A stretch of 64,000 nt of DNA from Ferdinandcohnia humi_A (GCA_047608075.1 JBLKRX010000005.1:124001-188000), one strand, 5' to 3'. Shown: positions 44,301 to 53,241, numbered from the stretch's first letter. Made by a program: numbers and translations. Notes: generated by a model not told the origin, from the letters alone.

Positions 44301-44360
44301 CCTTTTCAATCTTTCTATTGTAGTTTCTTCAAATGCTGATTCACCTAGAGGTCTGGACAT
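41301..44360 (-). CDS. hsdR: Type I restriction enzyme, R subunit (HsdR)
   Basis: This protein of about 1,019 residues has an N-terminal PD-(D/E)XK nuclease (PDIVIYINGLPLIVFELKN), then an SF2 helicase motor with GSGKSLSMLFFAG (Walker A), DEAHRTQ and FTGTPVDF, and MDAQPLSYLYVDK and QAIARVNR near the end of the motor. It cleaves unmodified DNA after ATP-driven translocation as part of the HsdR-M-S complex. ATG 44360 (MSRPLGES) is chosen behind AAGGAGG; a GTG at 44372 would overlap that site. Confidence 0.95.
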   Translation of the reverse strand: MSRPLGESAFEETTIERLKRIGYEYLYAQELFQRGEREQLQEVILFNRFEAFLRKAYPTIPEQEIRRLTGIFTSPDGVNLIQRNQEFHQMLVKGIEFSYELNGERVTYHIFPIDWGNPENNDFLVVNQLSIEGRMSRRPDIVIYINGLPLIVFELKNPNSEQATVKDAYTQIQNYTYDISQLFNFNTFTVVSDNVETKHGMPFADYDFFASWKSIDGRNVDNNRANTMRTLIEGLFPKDRLLNYIRNFIVFLKAGDKTKKIGAKYHQFFGVNFAVKETVRATRPEGDRKIGVMYHTTGSGKSLSMLFFAGILSRHPELKNPSIVIQVDRNDLDEQLYDTFVEGESLIGKVERASSTEKLRTILRGEATPVVFSTIEKFRLKGEETKHPVLSERRNIVVIADEAHRTQAGFEGGYAAQLRFALPNASHIGFTGTPVDFVGNNTEEIFGHTIHRYDMAQAVADKATLPIYYESRLIPLDLTAEDIDGQLEDIFVDNGENDDAEGYKRKWAALEKVVGTPKRLKRLANDIVSHFNSLANPFQKAMIVCMSRQIAADLYDCLKEVEGCPRMEVIMTGDVSKDPREWREIQEGSEYSHIKSKKEQEDVKAKLRNPEDPLKFVIVVDMWLTGMDAQPLSYLYVDKPMKGHNLMQAIARVNRVFPGKEGGVVVDYIGIATSLKEATHKYTNGGGTGNPAYDIAEAIRIFNENLESVRNYIPSNIKIDGWRQKGQIDREDFIADIVNVLLNTDTEDYIQYATKLEKSYQLVKSQPEVMVLADDVTLYLMLKAQLRKHLRPPGETAGGNKTLEEQLSVLLDQNLLAKETVDVFKVAGIERQDISILDEKFLADLTKKEHEDLRLKLLRKLLEDKIKVTFKQGSSQSKTMQELLEKTLTDYHNRVIQAADVVRMMIKMRKEMEEEIRRRQDLGLSEEEVEFYKAISSLEEGAFSNEFLANIIHKVVKELKKKLDVDWTSPHRQDVYSKVKLAVKMVLIKEKVNGQQLQFLTNRFMEQAEQQYKDWPIDA

Positions 44361-44426
44361 GATGATATACACCTCCTTAGTAATAAAAACAAAATTATTA
44401 ACTTTAAACTCAAATCTTTTATATCA

Positions 44427-45623
44427 TTAAAAATTTATCTCACCAGAAAATAATCGAGGTATTAAAAGGTTTTTAAGATTTAGTAAATAAATATTTTCAT
44501 TCTTATTTTTTTGAATCTGTAATTGTATATTTTTGAATACCGTATTCATTTTTATCAGCAAATCATCGGTTGGAACTGCAAACTGAATGGAGTATACATA
44601 ATCTTTATCCGTATGTGGAATTGCTGACCCAGTTAAATTTGATCTAATATTGCTTTCATGATATTTAATAACAAAATATAATAGGTAAGGAGATATACTA
44701 TTATCCTTAATTTTCAATTTAGATAAAGTAGAACCCACAATACCTTTATAGGCTGAGTATATAGTACCAGAACTATTACCATCCATTACCATAAGGAGAT
44801 CACTATGATCAGCAAAAACTAGTCTTTCACCTTTGGCAAACTGCTGTGGAATTCCACTATTTAATGCCTCAATATTTAGATATGGTAAATTAGATTCACC
44901 TTTTTCTGTATTTAATTCCTTGGGTTTCTTGCCTTTTTCAAATTGAAATATATCCCTAAGATTAATTACTTTCCATCCATTAGGTATTAATCCTAACTCT
45001 GAATTTTTGAAATTTGAATTTTGGTTTAACTTATAATCAATAAAATACCCTTGAAAATATGTTTGTCCTAATTTTTCTAGAATCTCATTGGTTTTTAAAT
45101 TAATTCGAATCTTCTCATCAATATTTCCAAGAATATCACCAATTCGTTTTTGAATCGAATATGTTGGTACAGATATATTAAAGTCTTTAAAATTACTTAA
45201 GGGAATTCGATCAACTGTAGAACCCATCAAAAGATTTTTTTCAATGGTTTCTCTCCAGTCTTGACTAAAAAAGTAATAAAATAAGAACTTTGGATATATT
45301 TTTGATTTATCAGGGCGAATTAATGCTACTCTTCTTCCTAGGCAACACTCTAAGTCTTTAGGAATCATTGCATACCTATTTAATGTTGCTTCATAAGTAA
45401 ACACAATATCTCCACCCTTTGGAGTAACTCGTTTCGTCCATTTGGGGAATTCTTCATAAGAGATATGCCTAACATCAGTTAGATCGATTCTTCCTTCTTC
45501 TGTAATGTTTTTAATACCTAAAAATACAGGTCCTGTTTCTGAAGGTTTAGGAGTTGCATGAGGACCATCGAATAAGTCTAGAATTACATCTCTTATTTCC
45601 ATTCTAATCCAATTGTTACTCAT
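44427..45623 (-). CDS. hsdS: Type I restriction enzyme, specificity subunit (HsdS)
   Basis: This protein of about 398 residues has two target-recognition domains. The first begins at WIRMEIRDVILDLFDG, the second at ELGLIPNGWKVINLRDIFQF, and each ends in a helical dimer region (IQKRIGDILGNIDEKI; a similar helix at the end). I place the start at ATG 45623, overlapping the hsdM stop as ATGAGTAA; an in-frame upstream start would add 19 unlikely residues. The recognition sequence cannot be read from this. Confidence 0.9.
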   Translation of the reverse strand: MSNNWIRMEIRDVILDLFDGPHATPKPSETGPVFLGIKNITEEGRIDLTDVRHISYEEFPKWTKRVTPKGGDIVFTYEATLNRYAMIPKDLECCLGRRVALIRPDKSKIYPKFLFYYFFSQDWRETIEKNLLMGSTVDRIPLSNFKDFNISVPTYSIQKRIGDILGNIDEKIRINLKTNEILEKLGQTYFQGYFIDYKLNQNSNFKNSELGLIPNGWKVINLRDIFQFEKGKKPKELNTEKGESNLPYLNIEALNSGIPQQFAKGERLVFADHSDLLMVMDGNSSGTIYSAYKGIVGSTLSKLKIKDNSISPYLLYFVIKYHESNIRSNLTGSAIPHTDKDYVYSIQFAVPTDDLLIKMNTVFKNIQLQIQKNKNENIYLLNLKNLLIPRLFSGEINF

Positions 45624-47169
45624 TAAGTAAATCCTCCAAATCCCTTTTAACCAACTGTTGCAGGCGATTAGACTCCTCAAAATGTTCTAAGAGTTGTTGA
45701 TTTAATTCTACAAATTTCTCTTCGAAAGGAACATCATCATTTTCTTCAATTTCCGTTCCTACATAAATACCCGGAGTTAGTTTATACTTCTTCATTTTTA
45801 CTTCTTCTAATTCTGCTACTCTACAAAAACCAGAAATATCTTCATAACCATTTGATTTTTTATTCTTAAAAGAATGATATATAGAGGCAATCTTATTTAT
45901 TTCTTCATTTGCTAGGGCTTTTTGTTTACGACTAACCTGAGAACCAAGTTTTCTGGCATCAATAAATAAAATTTCATTTTTACGATTCCTGAAATCACTT
46001 TTACCATCACGGTTTTTACTTAAAAAGAATAAACAACATGGAATCCCAGTTGTAAAAAATAGTTTCTCAGGTAACTGAACAATACAGTCAATATACCCAT
46101 CGTCAATTAAACGTTCCCTGACCTCCCTTTCTTCTTTAACACTTGTAGTCATTGCCCCATTTGCCATTACATATCCGGCAGTACCATTATCATTAAGATG
46201 ATGTAAAAAGTGTTGCATCCACATATAGTTAGCATTGCTATTTGTAACTGGACCAATTAAACGTGGATCGTTCTTTGCGACACGCTCTGCTCCCCAGTCC
46301 TTTTGGTTAAATGGGGGGTTAGCAATAACAAAATCGGCTTTTAAATCTGGAAATTGATCGTTTAGCAAAGAATCACCCAAGCGAATCTCTGCATTTATTC
46401 CATGCAGTAGTACGTTCATTTTTCCTAATCGAACAGTTGTTGTCACATTCTCCTGCCCATAGAAAGAGAGAGCGTTTTTACGTGGGGAATACTCTTCACT
46501 CTGTATAAACATTCCACCACTACCACAAGCGGGATCAAAGACTTTTCCACTTATTGGTTCAAGCATTGCTACGAGTAGTTTTACTATGCTTGATGGAGTA
46601 AAGAACTCTCCACCACGATTACCTTCTGAAGAGGCGAAAGAGCCTATAAAGTATTCATAAGTACGACCTAATACATCCACACTTTCACTTGCTCTAGCAC
46701 TAAAAATTTCTCGAGAAAATATTTCTATTAGCCCTGTAATGTTTTCAGCAGGAAGATTAGAGCCATGAAAAGTTCTTGGTAGCATTCCTTCTAATTCGGG
46801 ATTTTCCTCTTCAATTCGTTTCATTGCATTATCCAATATTTCTTTAATATTGGGCTGTTTTGCATTTGACATTATATAAGACCATTGTGCTTCCTCTGGA
46901 ACAACGAATACATTCTCAGCCTTATATTGATCATGGTCTTCAATAATTATCATCTGTATATCATTGTCTTCCGTGTACCAATCACTATCGGGATCTTTAA
47001 CCATTTGTTCTAATTGGCTACGTCGTTGCTCGTATTTATTCGATAAATACCTTAAAAAAATTAAAGGTAAAACATAATGTTTATAATCAGAAGGAGCCAC
47101 ACTCCCTCTCATTTTATTTGCTGCATCAAATAAGTCTTTCTGGAACTCTATATCTGCTTTAACAGTCAA
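45616..47169 (-). CDS. hsdM: Type I restriction enzyme, M subunit (HsdM)
   Basis: This 517-residue adenine methyltransferase has an N-terminal helical domain (LFDAANKMRGSV), FDPACGSGGMFIQ as the AdoMet site and ANPPFNQKDWG as the NPPF catalytic motif. TTG is the start, 8 bases after CGGAGGT. It forms an operon with hsdS (8-bp overlap) and hsdR; the PLD gene lies 172 bp upstream on the same strand. Confidence 0.95.
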   Translation of the reverse strand: MTVKADIEFQKDLFDAANKMRGSVAPSDYKHYVLPLIFLRYLSNKYEQRRSQLEQMVKDPDSDWYTEDNDIQMIIIEDHDQYKAENVFVVPEEAQWSYIMSNAKQPNIKEILDNAMKRIEEENPELEGMLPRTFHGSNLPAENITGLIEIFSREIFSARASESVDVLGRTYEYFIGSFASSEGNRGGEFFTPSSIVKLLVAMLEPISGKVFDPACGSGGMFIQSEEYSPRKNALSFYGQENVTTTVRLGKMNVLLHGINAEIRLGDSLLNDQFPDLKADFVIANPPFNQKDWGAERVAKNDPRLIGPVTNSNANYMWMQHFLHHLNDNGTAGYVMANGAMTTSVKEEREVRERLIDDGYIDCIVQLPEKLFFTTGIPCCLFFLSKNRDGKSDFRNRKNEILFIDARKLGSQVSRKQKALANEEINKIASIYHSFKNKKSNGYEDISGFCRVAELEEVKMKKYKLTPGIYVGTEIEENDDVPFEEKFVELNQQLLEHFEESNRLQQLVKRDLEDLLNE

Positions 47170-47341
47170 TTTTGAAACCTCCGACCTAAACTTCTTTATA
47201 TTTCCATATACCTACTATTTTATCATAACTTTAAACCAGTTCTTTGCAAAATAGAAATACCTTTATTTCAATGTATATTGCTGAAAAACAAAAAGAACAG
47301 AATAATTTTTCTGTCCTTTTAGAGGCTGAAATATATAAATT

Positions 47342-48541
47342 TTATAGTTCTTCATACCCGTGTTTTCCAAATAAAAGATTAAGTTTCTTTATTAAATATT
47401 CTTTTGCGATTTCTGTTATTTGTAAATGTGATTTTTGATGGTGTCTTTTCTTTATGTTTTCAATTCGTATATTTGGTTGATTAACTGTAGCGGGATAGAC
47501 CTTATGGTTTAATTCCCTATATAACTCGTTCAATGAAATACCATACATAATTCTATCATTTAGAAACTTTCCGTTTGTATATTCAATATAATAGGGAAAT
47601 CTTTTATTCCATTTTAGATATCTACTGTCGGTATCATCTATTTTATTGTTTTCGGTAAAACCTCTGGCTTCCGCATAGCCAATAATAATCGGGACTTCAT
47701 TATCATCTTTATCTTTGCTAACAACAGTTAAAAAGATAGTGTCTCCAGTCTTAATACCAGTTGGCTTCTTTGGAAAAAATGTTCTGTTTACATATTCATT
47801 TATTCTTCTTTTTCTATTAAGATAAATTTCATCATTACGTATTCTATCTTGACTAGTTCCTTCAAACTTGAGCCATATCCCTGTTTTTCCATTACTAATC
47901 GAAATATCGCTAATAGCATCTTCTAGGATATCATTTTCTTTGCTATCAGTTGGTGTTGGCTGTGGTACATCATTTAACACTGCTCCCCATTTAGCAATAT
48001 TATACTCATTCATACCCTTTTTGCCTTTAAGATTTTTTACACTTATATTCACATAGTGTCTTTCTTTTAAAATTCTATCCAGTGAAATTTGCCAATCTCC
48101 ATTTGATGTCAGTTTATTAAGTAGGCCATCAAAATAATCTTGGCATTGTTTAGTAAAATCTCTTTCATTTTCCATATATAGACCAAATTCATGATTTTTA
48201 TAAAACCCATTAAAAGTAAAATTTGCTGATCCCATTATTACAGATTGATCATCGAAAATATATAACTTTGTATGTAAATCCTGTAATGCATAAAGTTTAG
48301 CGCCTGCTCTCACAAGATGCTCTAATCCCTCAATACTACTTGCACCTCTTATAAATTCCTCCCTATTGAATCTAGTAATTATACAACACTTAATATCGTC
48401 TAAACCCTCTATCCACTCAGCCAAACCAAACGCTGTTTTAAGCCCTATAAAAGGTGAAATAATATTAATTTTCTTTTCAGTTGAATCTAGCAAACTATAA
48501 AACTTTTCCCCAAAATCCTTACTAATAAGATTGATTGACAT
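47342..48541 (-). CDS. PLD-superfamily nuclease with an EVE/PUA-like C-terminus
   Basis: This 399-residue protein has one HKD motif in LHTKLYIFDDQ followed by VIMGSANFTFNG, typical of PLD-type nucleases such as those of NgoFVII/BfiI type. The region around 255-300 (IKTGDTIFLTVVSKDKDD then IIIGYAEARGF) resembles EVE/PUA domains that read modified bases. It is upstream of hsdM and could be an added nuclease module of this locus. ATG 48541 sits behind GGGGGTGGCGA. Confidence 0.65.
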   Translation of the reverse strand: MSINLISKDFGEKFYSLLDSTEKKINIISPFIGLKTAFGLAEWIEGLDDIKCCIITRFNREEFIRGASSIEGLEHLVRAGAKLYALQDLHTKLYIFDDQSVIMGSANFTFNGFYKNHEFGLYMENERDFTKQCQDYFDGLLNKLTSNGDWQISLDRILKERHYVNISVKNLKGKKGMNEYNIAKWGAVLNDVPQPTPTDSKENDILEDAISDISISNGKTGIWLKFEGTSQDRIRNDEIYLNRKRRINEYVNRTFFPKKPTGIKTGDTIFLTVVSKDKDDNEVPIIIGYAEARGFTENNKIDDTDSRYLKWNKRFPYYIEYTNGKFLNDRIMYGISLNELYRELNHKVYPATVNQPNIRIENIKKRHHQKSHLQITEIAKEYLIKKLNLLFGKHGYEEL

Positions 48542-48860
48542 TTCGCCACCCCCGAATGGTTTAACAAGAACTTATTATTTATATTATATTCAATCTGGTG
48601 GGATTTTCCTAAAGAATTAGAAGGCTAATATACATATTTAGAAGGGGTTAAACAATCATTAATCATTTGGACATACAAACACACTAAGGCTTGTAAAAAA
48701 CACATTCTAGAGGCCATTTTGGGGCTATTTCCCCCTTATTTAGGTCTATTCTTAGGTTGTGAGGTATAGTGAAATTCAATTATTTCTTTTTAAGATAAAT
48801 AAACTATAAGCCATTTTTTGATTTTATCTAGCAATTTAAGCAATCAAAAAGACAAGGATT

Positions 48861-49226
48861 TCACTCCTCGTCTTTGTCCAAATAAATGGGGTTCAATTTT
48901 TCAACTACATTTAAACACTCTAAGATCGCATCCTCATCTAGAATATACTCGCTCAAAATAGCATCTATATTTTGCGTAAGGTTTTCAAAGGTTTCAAAAA
49001 CATTGTCTCTAATCTCAGTATTGAAAACTTCGGTTAAAGAGTCCTCCTTATTAACCTTTGCTAACCTTTTGTCGAATACAAATAAAAAATACTGATATTG
49101 AGCGAACCCCTTGTATTGTTTCCAGTTGATTTTTCTAAAGCGTGTAATAATAAATTGGTAATCTTCATGATGGAATTCAACAATTTCATTTTCCATTACT
49201 TTTCTTGAGTGATTTGTTTGTTGCAT
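48861..49226 (-). CDS. Hypothetical protein, paralog of the 26405-26764 protein
   Basis: This protein of about 121 residues is related to the one at 26405-26764 through VEFHHEDYQFIITRFRK and ECLNVVEKLNPIYLD. The start is ATG 49226, 8 bases after GGAGG; ATG 49241 would sit just before that site. The 319 bp upstream of the PLD gene stop (48542-48860) hold no gene. Function unknown. Confidence 0.6.
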   Translation of the reverse strand: MQQTNHSRKVMENEIVEFHHEDYQFIITRFRKINWKQYKGFAQYQYFLFVFDKRLAKVNKEDSLTEVFNTEIRDNVFETFENLTQNIDAILSEYILDEDAILECLNVVEKLNPIYLDKDEE

Positions 49227-49436
49227 GTTCATCTCCTCCATTATCTTTTGAAAATTTATACATGCGACTCTTCAAGATAATGAAGGAAAAACCTTGCTTT
49301 TATTGGTAGACGTACAGTGAAAAAATGTTTCAAATGGTTAGTATTACCTTGATCCCTAAAATTGATTTAAGAGGCTATTTACCACTGACTTTTGGTAATT
49401 TAAATACTATTGAAAAACCATTCTTATAGATGTATG

Positions 49437-49488
49437 AAAAAGCCGTTAATAAGCAAGTGTATGGGAACTTGTTAATTAACGGCTTTTA
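49437..49488 (-). terminator. Terminator of the two-gene nuclease operon
   Basis: AAAAGCCGTTAAT pairs with ATTAACGGCTTTT, with an inner AAGCAAGT/ACTTGTT stem. It lies 82 bp after the PD-(D/E)XK gene. The remaining 49242-49569 holds no gene. Confidence 0.8.
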
Positions 49489-49569
49489 TATATCCTGTTG
49501 ATTTCCACGAAAATGTATTAATAAAATAATTGAATTGTTTTACCTAATCATTTTTATCATAATACAATC

Positions 49570-50592
49570 TTAGACAACATCTAAAAATTCATCCATAGTC
49601 ATTTGCTCATAGTTTTCAAAAATATGCTGCCCAGTTTCAAGGAATCTTTCTGAAAGAAGGTATCTCCTTACACTATTTACCTTTTTCTCTTCAACAGATC
49701 CAAACGTATAATTCTGTTCATGAATTGTAATATTTATCCCCATTTGAACAATTTGTTCGATAATTTCTTTTATATAATTATGGACCCATCGCTTCATTTT
49801 CTGCTTAAACGGAGCGGGTAATTGTCCCCAAACGGGGTTTATTTTTTCACAAATGTTTGTGCTATTAAAAGAAAAAGGATTTGATCCAATATTTTTTCCA
49901 ATAACACTCCTTAAAGAATTTCGTACCTGTGTTTGTAAAATATCTTCATTCTCTTTCTCTAACTGGCCATTAATATCAACTGGGACAATATAAATTAAAC
50001 CATTGTTTAACAAAGTTTTTTCATTGATTACCTTGTAACTCTCTACTCTTTCCCCTTTTCTTACAGTAAGATATAGACCATCAGACTTAATTTCAATCCC
50101 AAAAATTTCATGGTCCATAGCATGTCCTAACTTATCCTTAACTGTTTCGCTTATAGATTGCAATGTATGAGACATTTTTTGTTGTTTCTGCTGAGTAACA
50201 CCGTAAACAATTTTGGCATTTATTTTTGACTTACTTTCTAATCCAAAAAAGTCCTTTAAATGATTGGGTGTAAGACTTAAATATCCAGCAGCCTGTCTTG
50301 TTCCATGATGACTCCAATCAACATCAAAGGTACGAACTTTACATTCAATTAATAGGTACTCTTTATCAATATCTTTATATAAAATTACCTCAGGTGTCAC
50401 TGCCTTTTTTTGTCCAAAAACTTCTCTAAGTTTTTTTATACTTACCGGTTCAAGAGGAATTGGCCTTTCAATATGTTTTAAAGTATAACCTTGTCTATTA
50501 AAATACGGATAAAAATTAGACCCGTTAGGATAGGGCAAACTTAAATGTATTAATAAATTCAATTGAAATAATGGAGATAATTCCGTTTTCAT
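49570..50592 (-). CDS. PD-(D/E)XK nuclease of a two-gene system
   Basis: This 340-residue protein has the nuclease core at residues ~65-86: VTPEVILYKDIDKEYLLIEC then KV, with Glu68, Glu83 and Lys85. A later part (GIEIKSDGLYLTVRKGERV) is beta-rich and the C-terminus is helical with FLETGQHIFENYEQMTMDEFL. Its ATG overlaps the stop of the preceding gene by one base (TAATG), and AGGAGGT lies inside that gene, so the pair is strictly coupled. I know no named system with this pair. Confidence 0.65.
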   Translation of the reverse strand: MKTELSPLFQLNLLIHLSLPYPNGSNFYPYFNRQGYTLKHIERPIPLEPVSIKKLREVFGQKKAVTPEVILYKDIDKEYLLIECKVRTFDVDWSHHGTRQAAGYLSLTPNHLKDFFGLESKSKINAKIVYGVTQQKQQKMSHTLQSISETVKDKLGHAMDHEIFGIEIKSDGLYLTVRKGERVESYKVINEKTLLNNGLIYIVPVDINGQLEKENEDILQTQVRNSLRSVIGKNIGSNPFSFNSTNICEKINPVWGQLPAPFKQKMKRWVHNYIKEIIEQIVQMGINITIHEQNYTFGSVEEKKVNSVRRYLLSERFLETGQHIFENYEQMTMDEFLDVV

Positions 50593-51782
50593 TAATCTTT
50601 ACCTCCTATTACTTGGTTTAGTATGCTTTCATAGGGAACGTCACCAATAAATACATCAATTTGTGGGTCTAAGAACTTCTGAATATTTGTTACTAAACGA
50701 TGTATTGTATTCCCGCATGTACCCTTTGGTAGAAATAAAATAAATTCTACGAGACTTAAATCCAGAACAACGTTTTGCCAAAGGTGAAGGTCTACCCCGT
50801 AAATATGAACCCGTTCTTCATTAATTCTTTTTACTTCTCCATAAATTTTAAATGGTTCTCTACCTTTGGGAAAGGTAAATTCTACAAAATTATTAAATAC
50901 GTTTGTACTTAACGGTTTACTAAATCTAATTGTAACAGGACTAGCCTTAAATGAATTATTGATTGGACTATCTTTGCTCTTTACTTTTTCTACTTCTACC
51001 CATGTTTTCTTTTCCAAGCGCTCAGTCATATTTTGATAGATTGAAACAATTTGTTTCAATTGCATACGATGGTCAGAAAAACTATCAGAGCGATTTGTAA
51101 ACTTTCCATTTTGATATACATCATGACCACCTTTTCCAACATGACTTGGAAATCTTAAACTTCCTACTGAATGGAAAGAAGAAAAATATTGTCTAACTCC
51201 TTGTAGTTTATCAACAATTCCACCTAACTCTTCTACCAATGATACTGACGAGACTTTATGTTCAATGATTTCATCTTTATTCAGGTGATTCTTCTCAAAC
51301 ATAGCATTAAACTCAAATTTCATTTTTGTGAAGCGTTCAGGATGATGGTATGATGTAATTTCCTCCAAAAAGTTGTCATACATTTTTCCAGAGATCCATA
51401 ATGAATCCAAAATTGTGGACTTTTTAACATATGACCGTGCAAGATGATCTGAATACTTAGAGGATTCTGTTGTAAATAATGTACAAAAACGCGAATTTAT
51501 TTGTTCAATAAACCCAATTAATTTATCACTTTCGTATAAGGAAAATAGTTCCTCATCTATTTGCTGAATTGAGTGATTGCTATCTGCAAATAAATTTTTT
51601 AAGTCCAATAACCCTTTTGTAACAACCTCAGAACCAAAAAGACTCTCATCAAATGTTTCAAAGACATATGATTTTAAGAGTGTATTTTTCATTTTATAAT
51701 TATCAATTTGTTCTTTTGTACTTTGGGAGTATTCTTCGAGGTAATTAAATACATCTTCTCTAGACTTCCATTGAACTTCCAC
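50592..51782 (-). CDS. Unrecognised partner protein of the nuclease
   Basis: This 396-residue soluble protein begins with a helical half (WKSREDVFNYLEEYSQSTKEQ, then LKSYVFETFDESLFGSEVVT). The second half has beta strands (FNNFVEFTFPKGREPFKIYGEV and VHIYGVDLHLWQNVVLDLSLVEFILFLP, in pieces). I recognise no family. GTG is the start, 9 bases after AGGGGGA. A terminator and structured leader lie directly upstream (51820-51957), suggesting that expression is gated. It might be the sensor or regulator of the nuclease. Confidence 0.55.
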   Translation of the reverse strand: MEVQWKSREDVFNYLEEYSQSTKEQIDNYKMKNTLLKSYVFETFDESLFGSEVVTKGLLDLKNLFADSNHSIQQIDEELFSLYESDKLIGFIEQINSRFCTLFTTESSKYSDHLARSYVKKSTILDSLWISGKMYDNFLEEITSYHHPERFTKMKFEFNAMFEKNHLNKDEIIEHKVSSVSLVEELGGIVDKLQGVRQYFSSFHSVGSLRFPSHVGKGGHDVYQNGKFTNRSDSFSDHRMQLKQIVSIYQNMTERLEKKTWVEVEKVKSKDSPINNSFKASPVTIRFSKPLSTNVFNNFVEFTFPKGREPFKIYGEVKRINEERVHIYGVDLHLWQNVVLDLSLVEFILFLPKGTCGNTIHRLVTNIQKFLDPQIDVFIGDVPYESILNQVIGGKD

Positions 51783-51819
51783 TTTAATGTTCCCCCTAAT
51801 AATACACTTCTATGTACGT

Positions 51820-51957
51820 AAAAACCCTCCTCATACGATGATGAAGAGGGTTCCATGGGAACGGTGCGCTCAGTTGCGCGGAGTGCTAGGACTCAATGTT
51901 CCCAAACATTGAATGCGTTCGATTACGCGGTGCGCTAAGGCACAACATACTATATTA
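51820..51957 (-). promoter_or_regulatory. Structured leader with terminator, upstream of the nuclease operon
   Basis: On the minus strand a TATAAT box (51952-51957) is followed by a ~120-base leader. CAATGTT-TGGG-AACATTG (51894-51911) is a perfect hairpin. GGGAAC from that hairpin can instead pair with GTTCCC near 51855-51861, which can also pair with GGAAC next to the terminator. The terminator is CCCTCTTCAT/ATGAGGAGGG plus TTTTT (51820-51850). CGGTGCGCT occurs at 51862 and 51928 and a looser copy at 51879. The layout suggests attenuation. The alternative is an independent small RNA. Confidence 0.6.
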
Positions 51958-51999
51958 TACACCAATAGTGTACTACATATTCCAATTAATTGCAATACT

Positions 52000-52716
52000 T
52001 TATTCTTCTTTTGTAGCAGCCGTTGTTTGATAAGCGTTTTGTTTTAATTGTTCCTTCAATATTTCAATTTCTTCAATTAACGCTTTATTTTTCTGTTGCT
52101 CCTCGACTAACTTACCTTTTGTTTCAGAGTATATATGAAACATATTTGGCATAAAATGCTCCATGATTACTAAATCAATCTTATCGAGCACTTCTGGTCT
52201 AACCTTTGCCTTTTTACCGTCTTTTTCATGTTGATATAAAATCCTATTTTTATCTACTCCGCGAATAGCCTCTAAGCAAATACCACTTCCATGCTTCAAT
52301 CCATCGGCAGAATCAACATCTATATGAAGGGGATCGTTATCTCCATGTTTTCCTGAGGAAATCGGTGCAACAAGAAGTTGCCCTTTATTATTATCATAAA
52401 GAACCACTGCTGGATGTAAAAATGTTAGTTCTCTATTAAAATGCCCAAACAATTCTACTTCAACTATATGGCCCCTCGACAGGTTTTTTCTAAAGACGTG
52501 AGATATACGCTTAGATTGGTCCTTTACGTATCTCTCTAGCCCCATTAACCAACGAATACCATAGTATTGATTTTTCTTCACTATCTCATTAAATAATTCC
52601 GATAGGAGTTCGTTAGTATCTTTTATTAATTCTATATCTTCATGCATCTTAGGTATATTTTCATTTGAAATTCCCCTAAAACCTTTCAGTTTTGTTCTGT
52701 ATTTATTTGTACGCAA
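52000..52716 (-). CDS. PemK/MazF-like toxin-family protein
   Basis: This protein of about 238 residues has a PemK/MazF-like core (RGHIVEVELFGHFNRELTF then LHPAVVLYDNNKGQLLVAPISSG) after ~90 N-terminal residues, and a C-terminal coiled coil (LVEEQQKNKALIEEIEILKEQL). MazF-like proteins cut RNA. No small antitoxin gene is visible beside it; the coiled coil or the RNA downstream could take that role. TTG 52716 lies 5 bases after GGGAGAGG; a GTG at 52731 is also possible. Confidence 0.65.
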   Translation of the reverse strand: MRTNKYRTKLKGFRGISNENIPKMHEDIELIKDTNELLSELFNEIVKKNQYYGIRWLMGLERYVKDQSKRISHVFRKNLSRGHIVEVELFGHFNRELTFLHPAVVLYDNNKGQLLVAPISSGKHGDNDPLHIDVDSADGLKHGSGICLEAIRGVDKNRILYQHEKDGKKAKVRPEVLDKIDLVIMEHFMPNMFHIYSETKGKLVEEQQKNKALIEEIEILKEQLKQNAYQTTAATKEE

Positions 52717-52731
52717 ACCGACCTCTCCCAC

Positions 52732-53241
52732 TTCAAATATATATTTCTCCTTTCTATTATACTCTTAAATACTATGTTCCTTAAAGTAAAATTCCAGATA
52801 TGTAGAGCCTAGTTACAATAAATGGGATTTCTGAATATGAAAATGCGAAAAACAATAATCTCGGTCGGGGATTACGCCATTGTAAGATACCTAATATGCT
52901 TCTCCCTTAAAAATGCAATCTAAGCACAGGGCATAATACTCTCTTAGACCGTAAGTACCAAATGACCTTTATTTGTAGCAGAAAATGCCATTTAAACGGG
53001 ATTTATTTCAAGCCCATACCATTACATAGCAAAGCCCATAACTTCGATTACAAAGGCATTTTTTCCGTCATTTTTAAGGGATTTATATAAGTTAGGAGAA
53101 CATTGCAATAAGATGCTTACAGGGAAAAAAGGAATAAAAAAAAGCAGGATAGAGAATTACTTTACTTCCATCCTGCTCTTTATCATTGTGCTAATTTACT
53201 GTTTACAGAATTATCACGATAAGATATGTGTCAATCTATAA
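52732..53241. other. Intergenic region between toxin and tniQ, with a terminator
   Basis: No gene is seen. A terminator for tniQ is clear: AGCAGGAT (53143-53150) pairs with ATCCTGCT (53170-53177), followed on the minus strand by eight T. AAGCCCATA occurs twice near 53010 and 53035, too few copies to be an array. Confidence 0.6.

Noticed and set aside
44427..45680. Longer HsdS start at 45680
   Set aside because: It would overlap hsdM by 65 bases and add residues unlike HsdS; ATG 45623 with the ATGAGTAA overlap fits better.
51820..52716. Type III toxin-antitoxin (ToxIN)
   Set aside because: The structured RNA lies downstream of the toxin-like gene, not upstream as tandem repeats, and a promoter and terminator tie it more closely to the nuclease operon.
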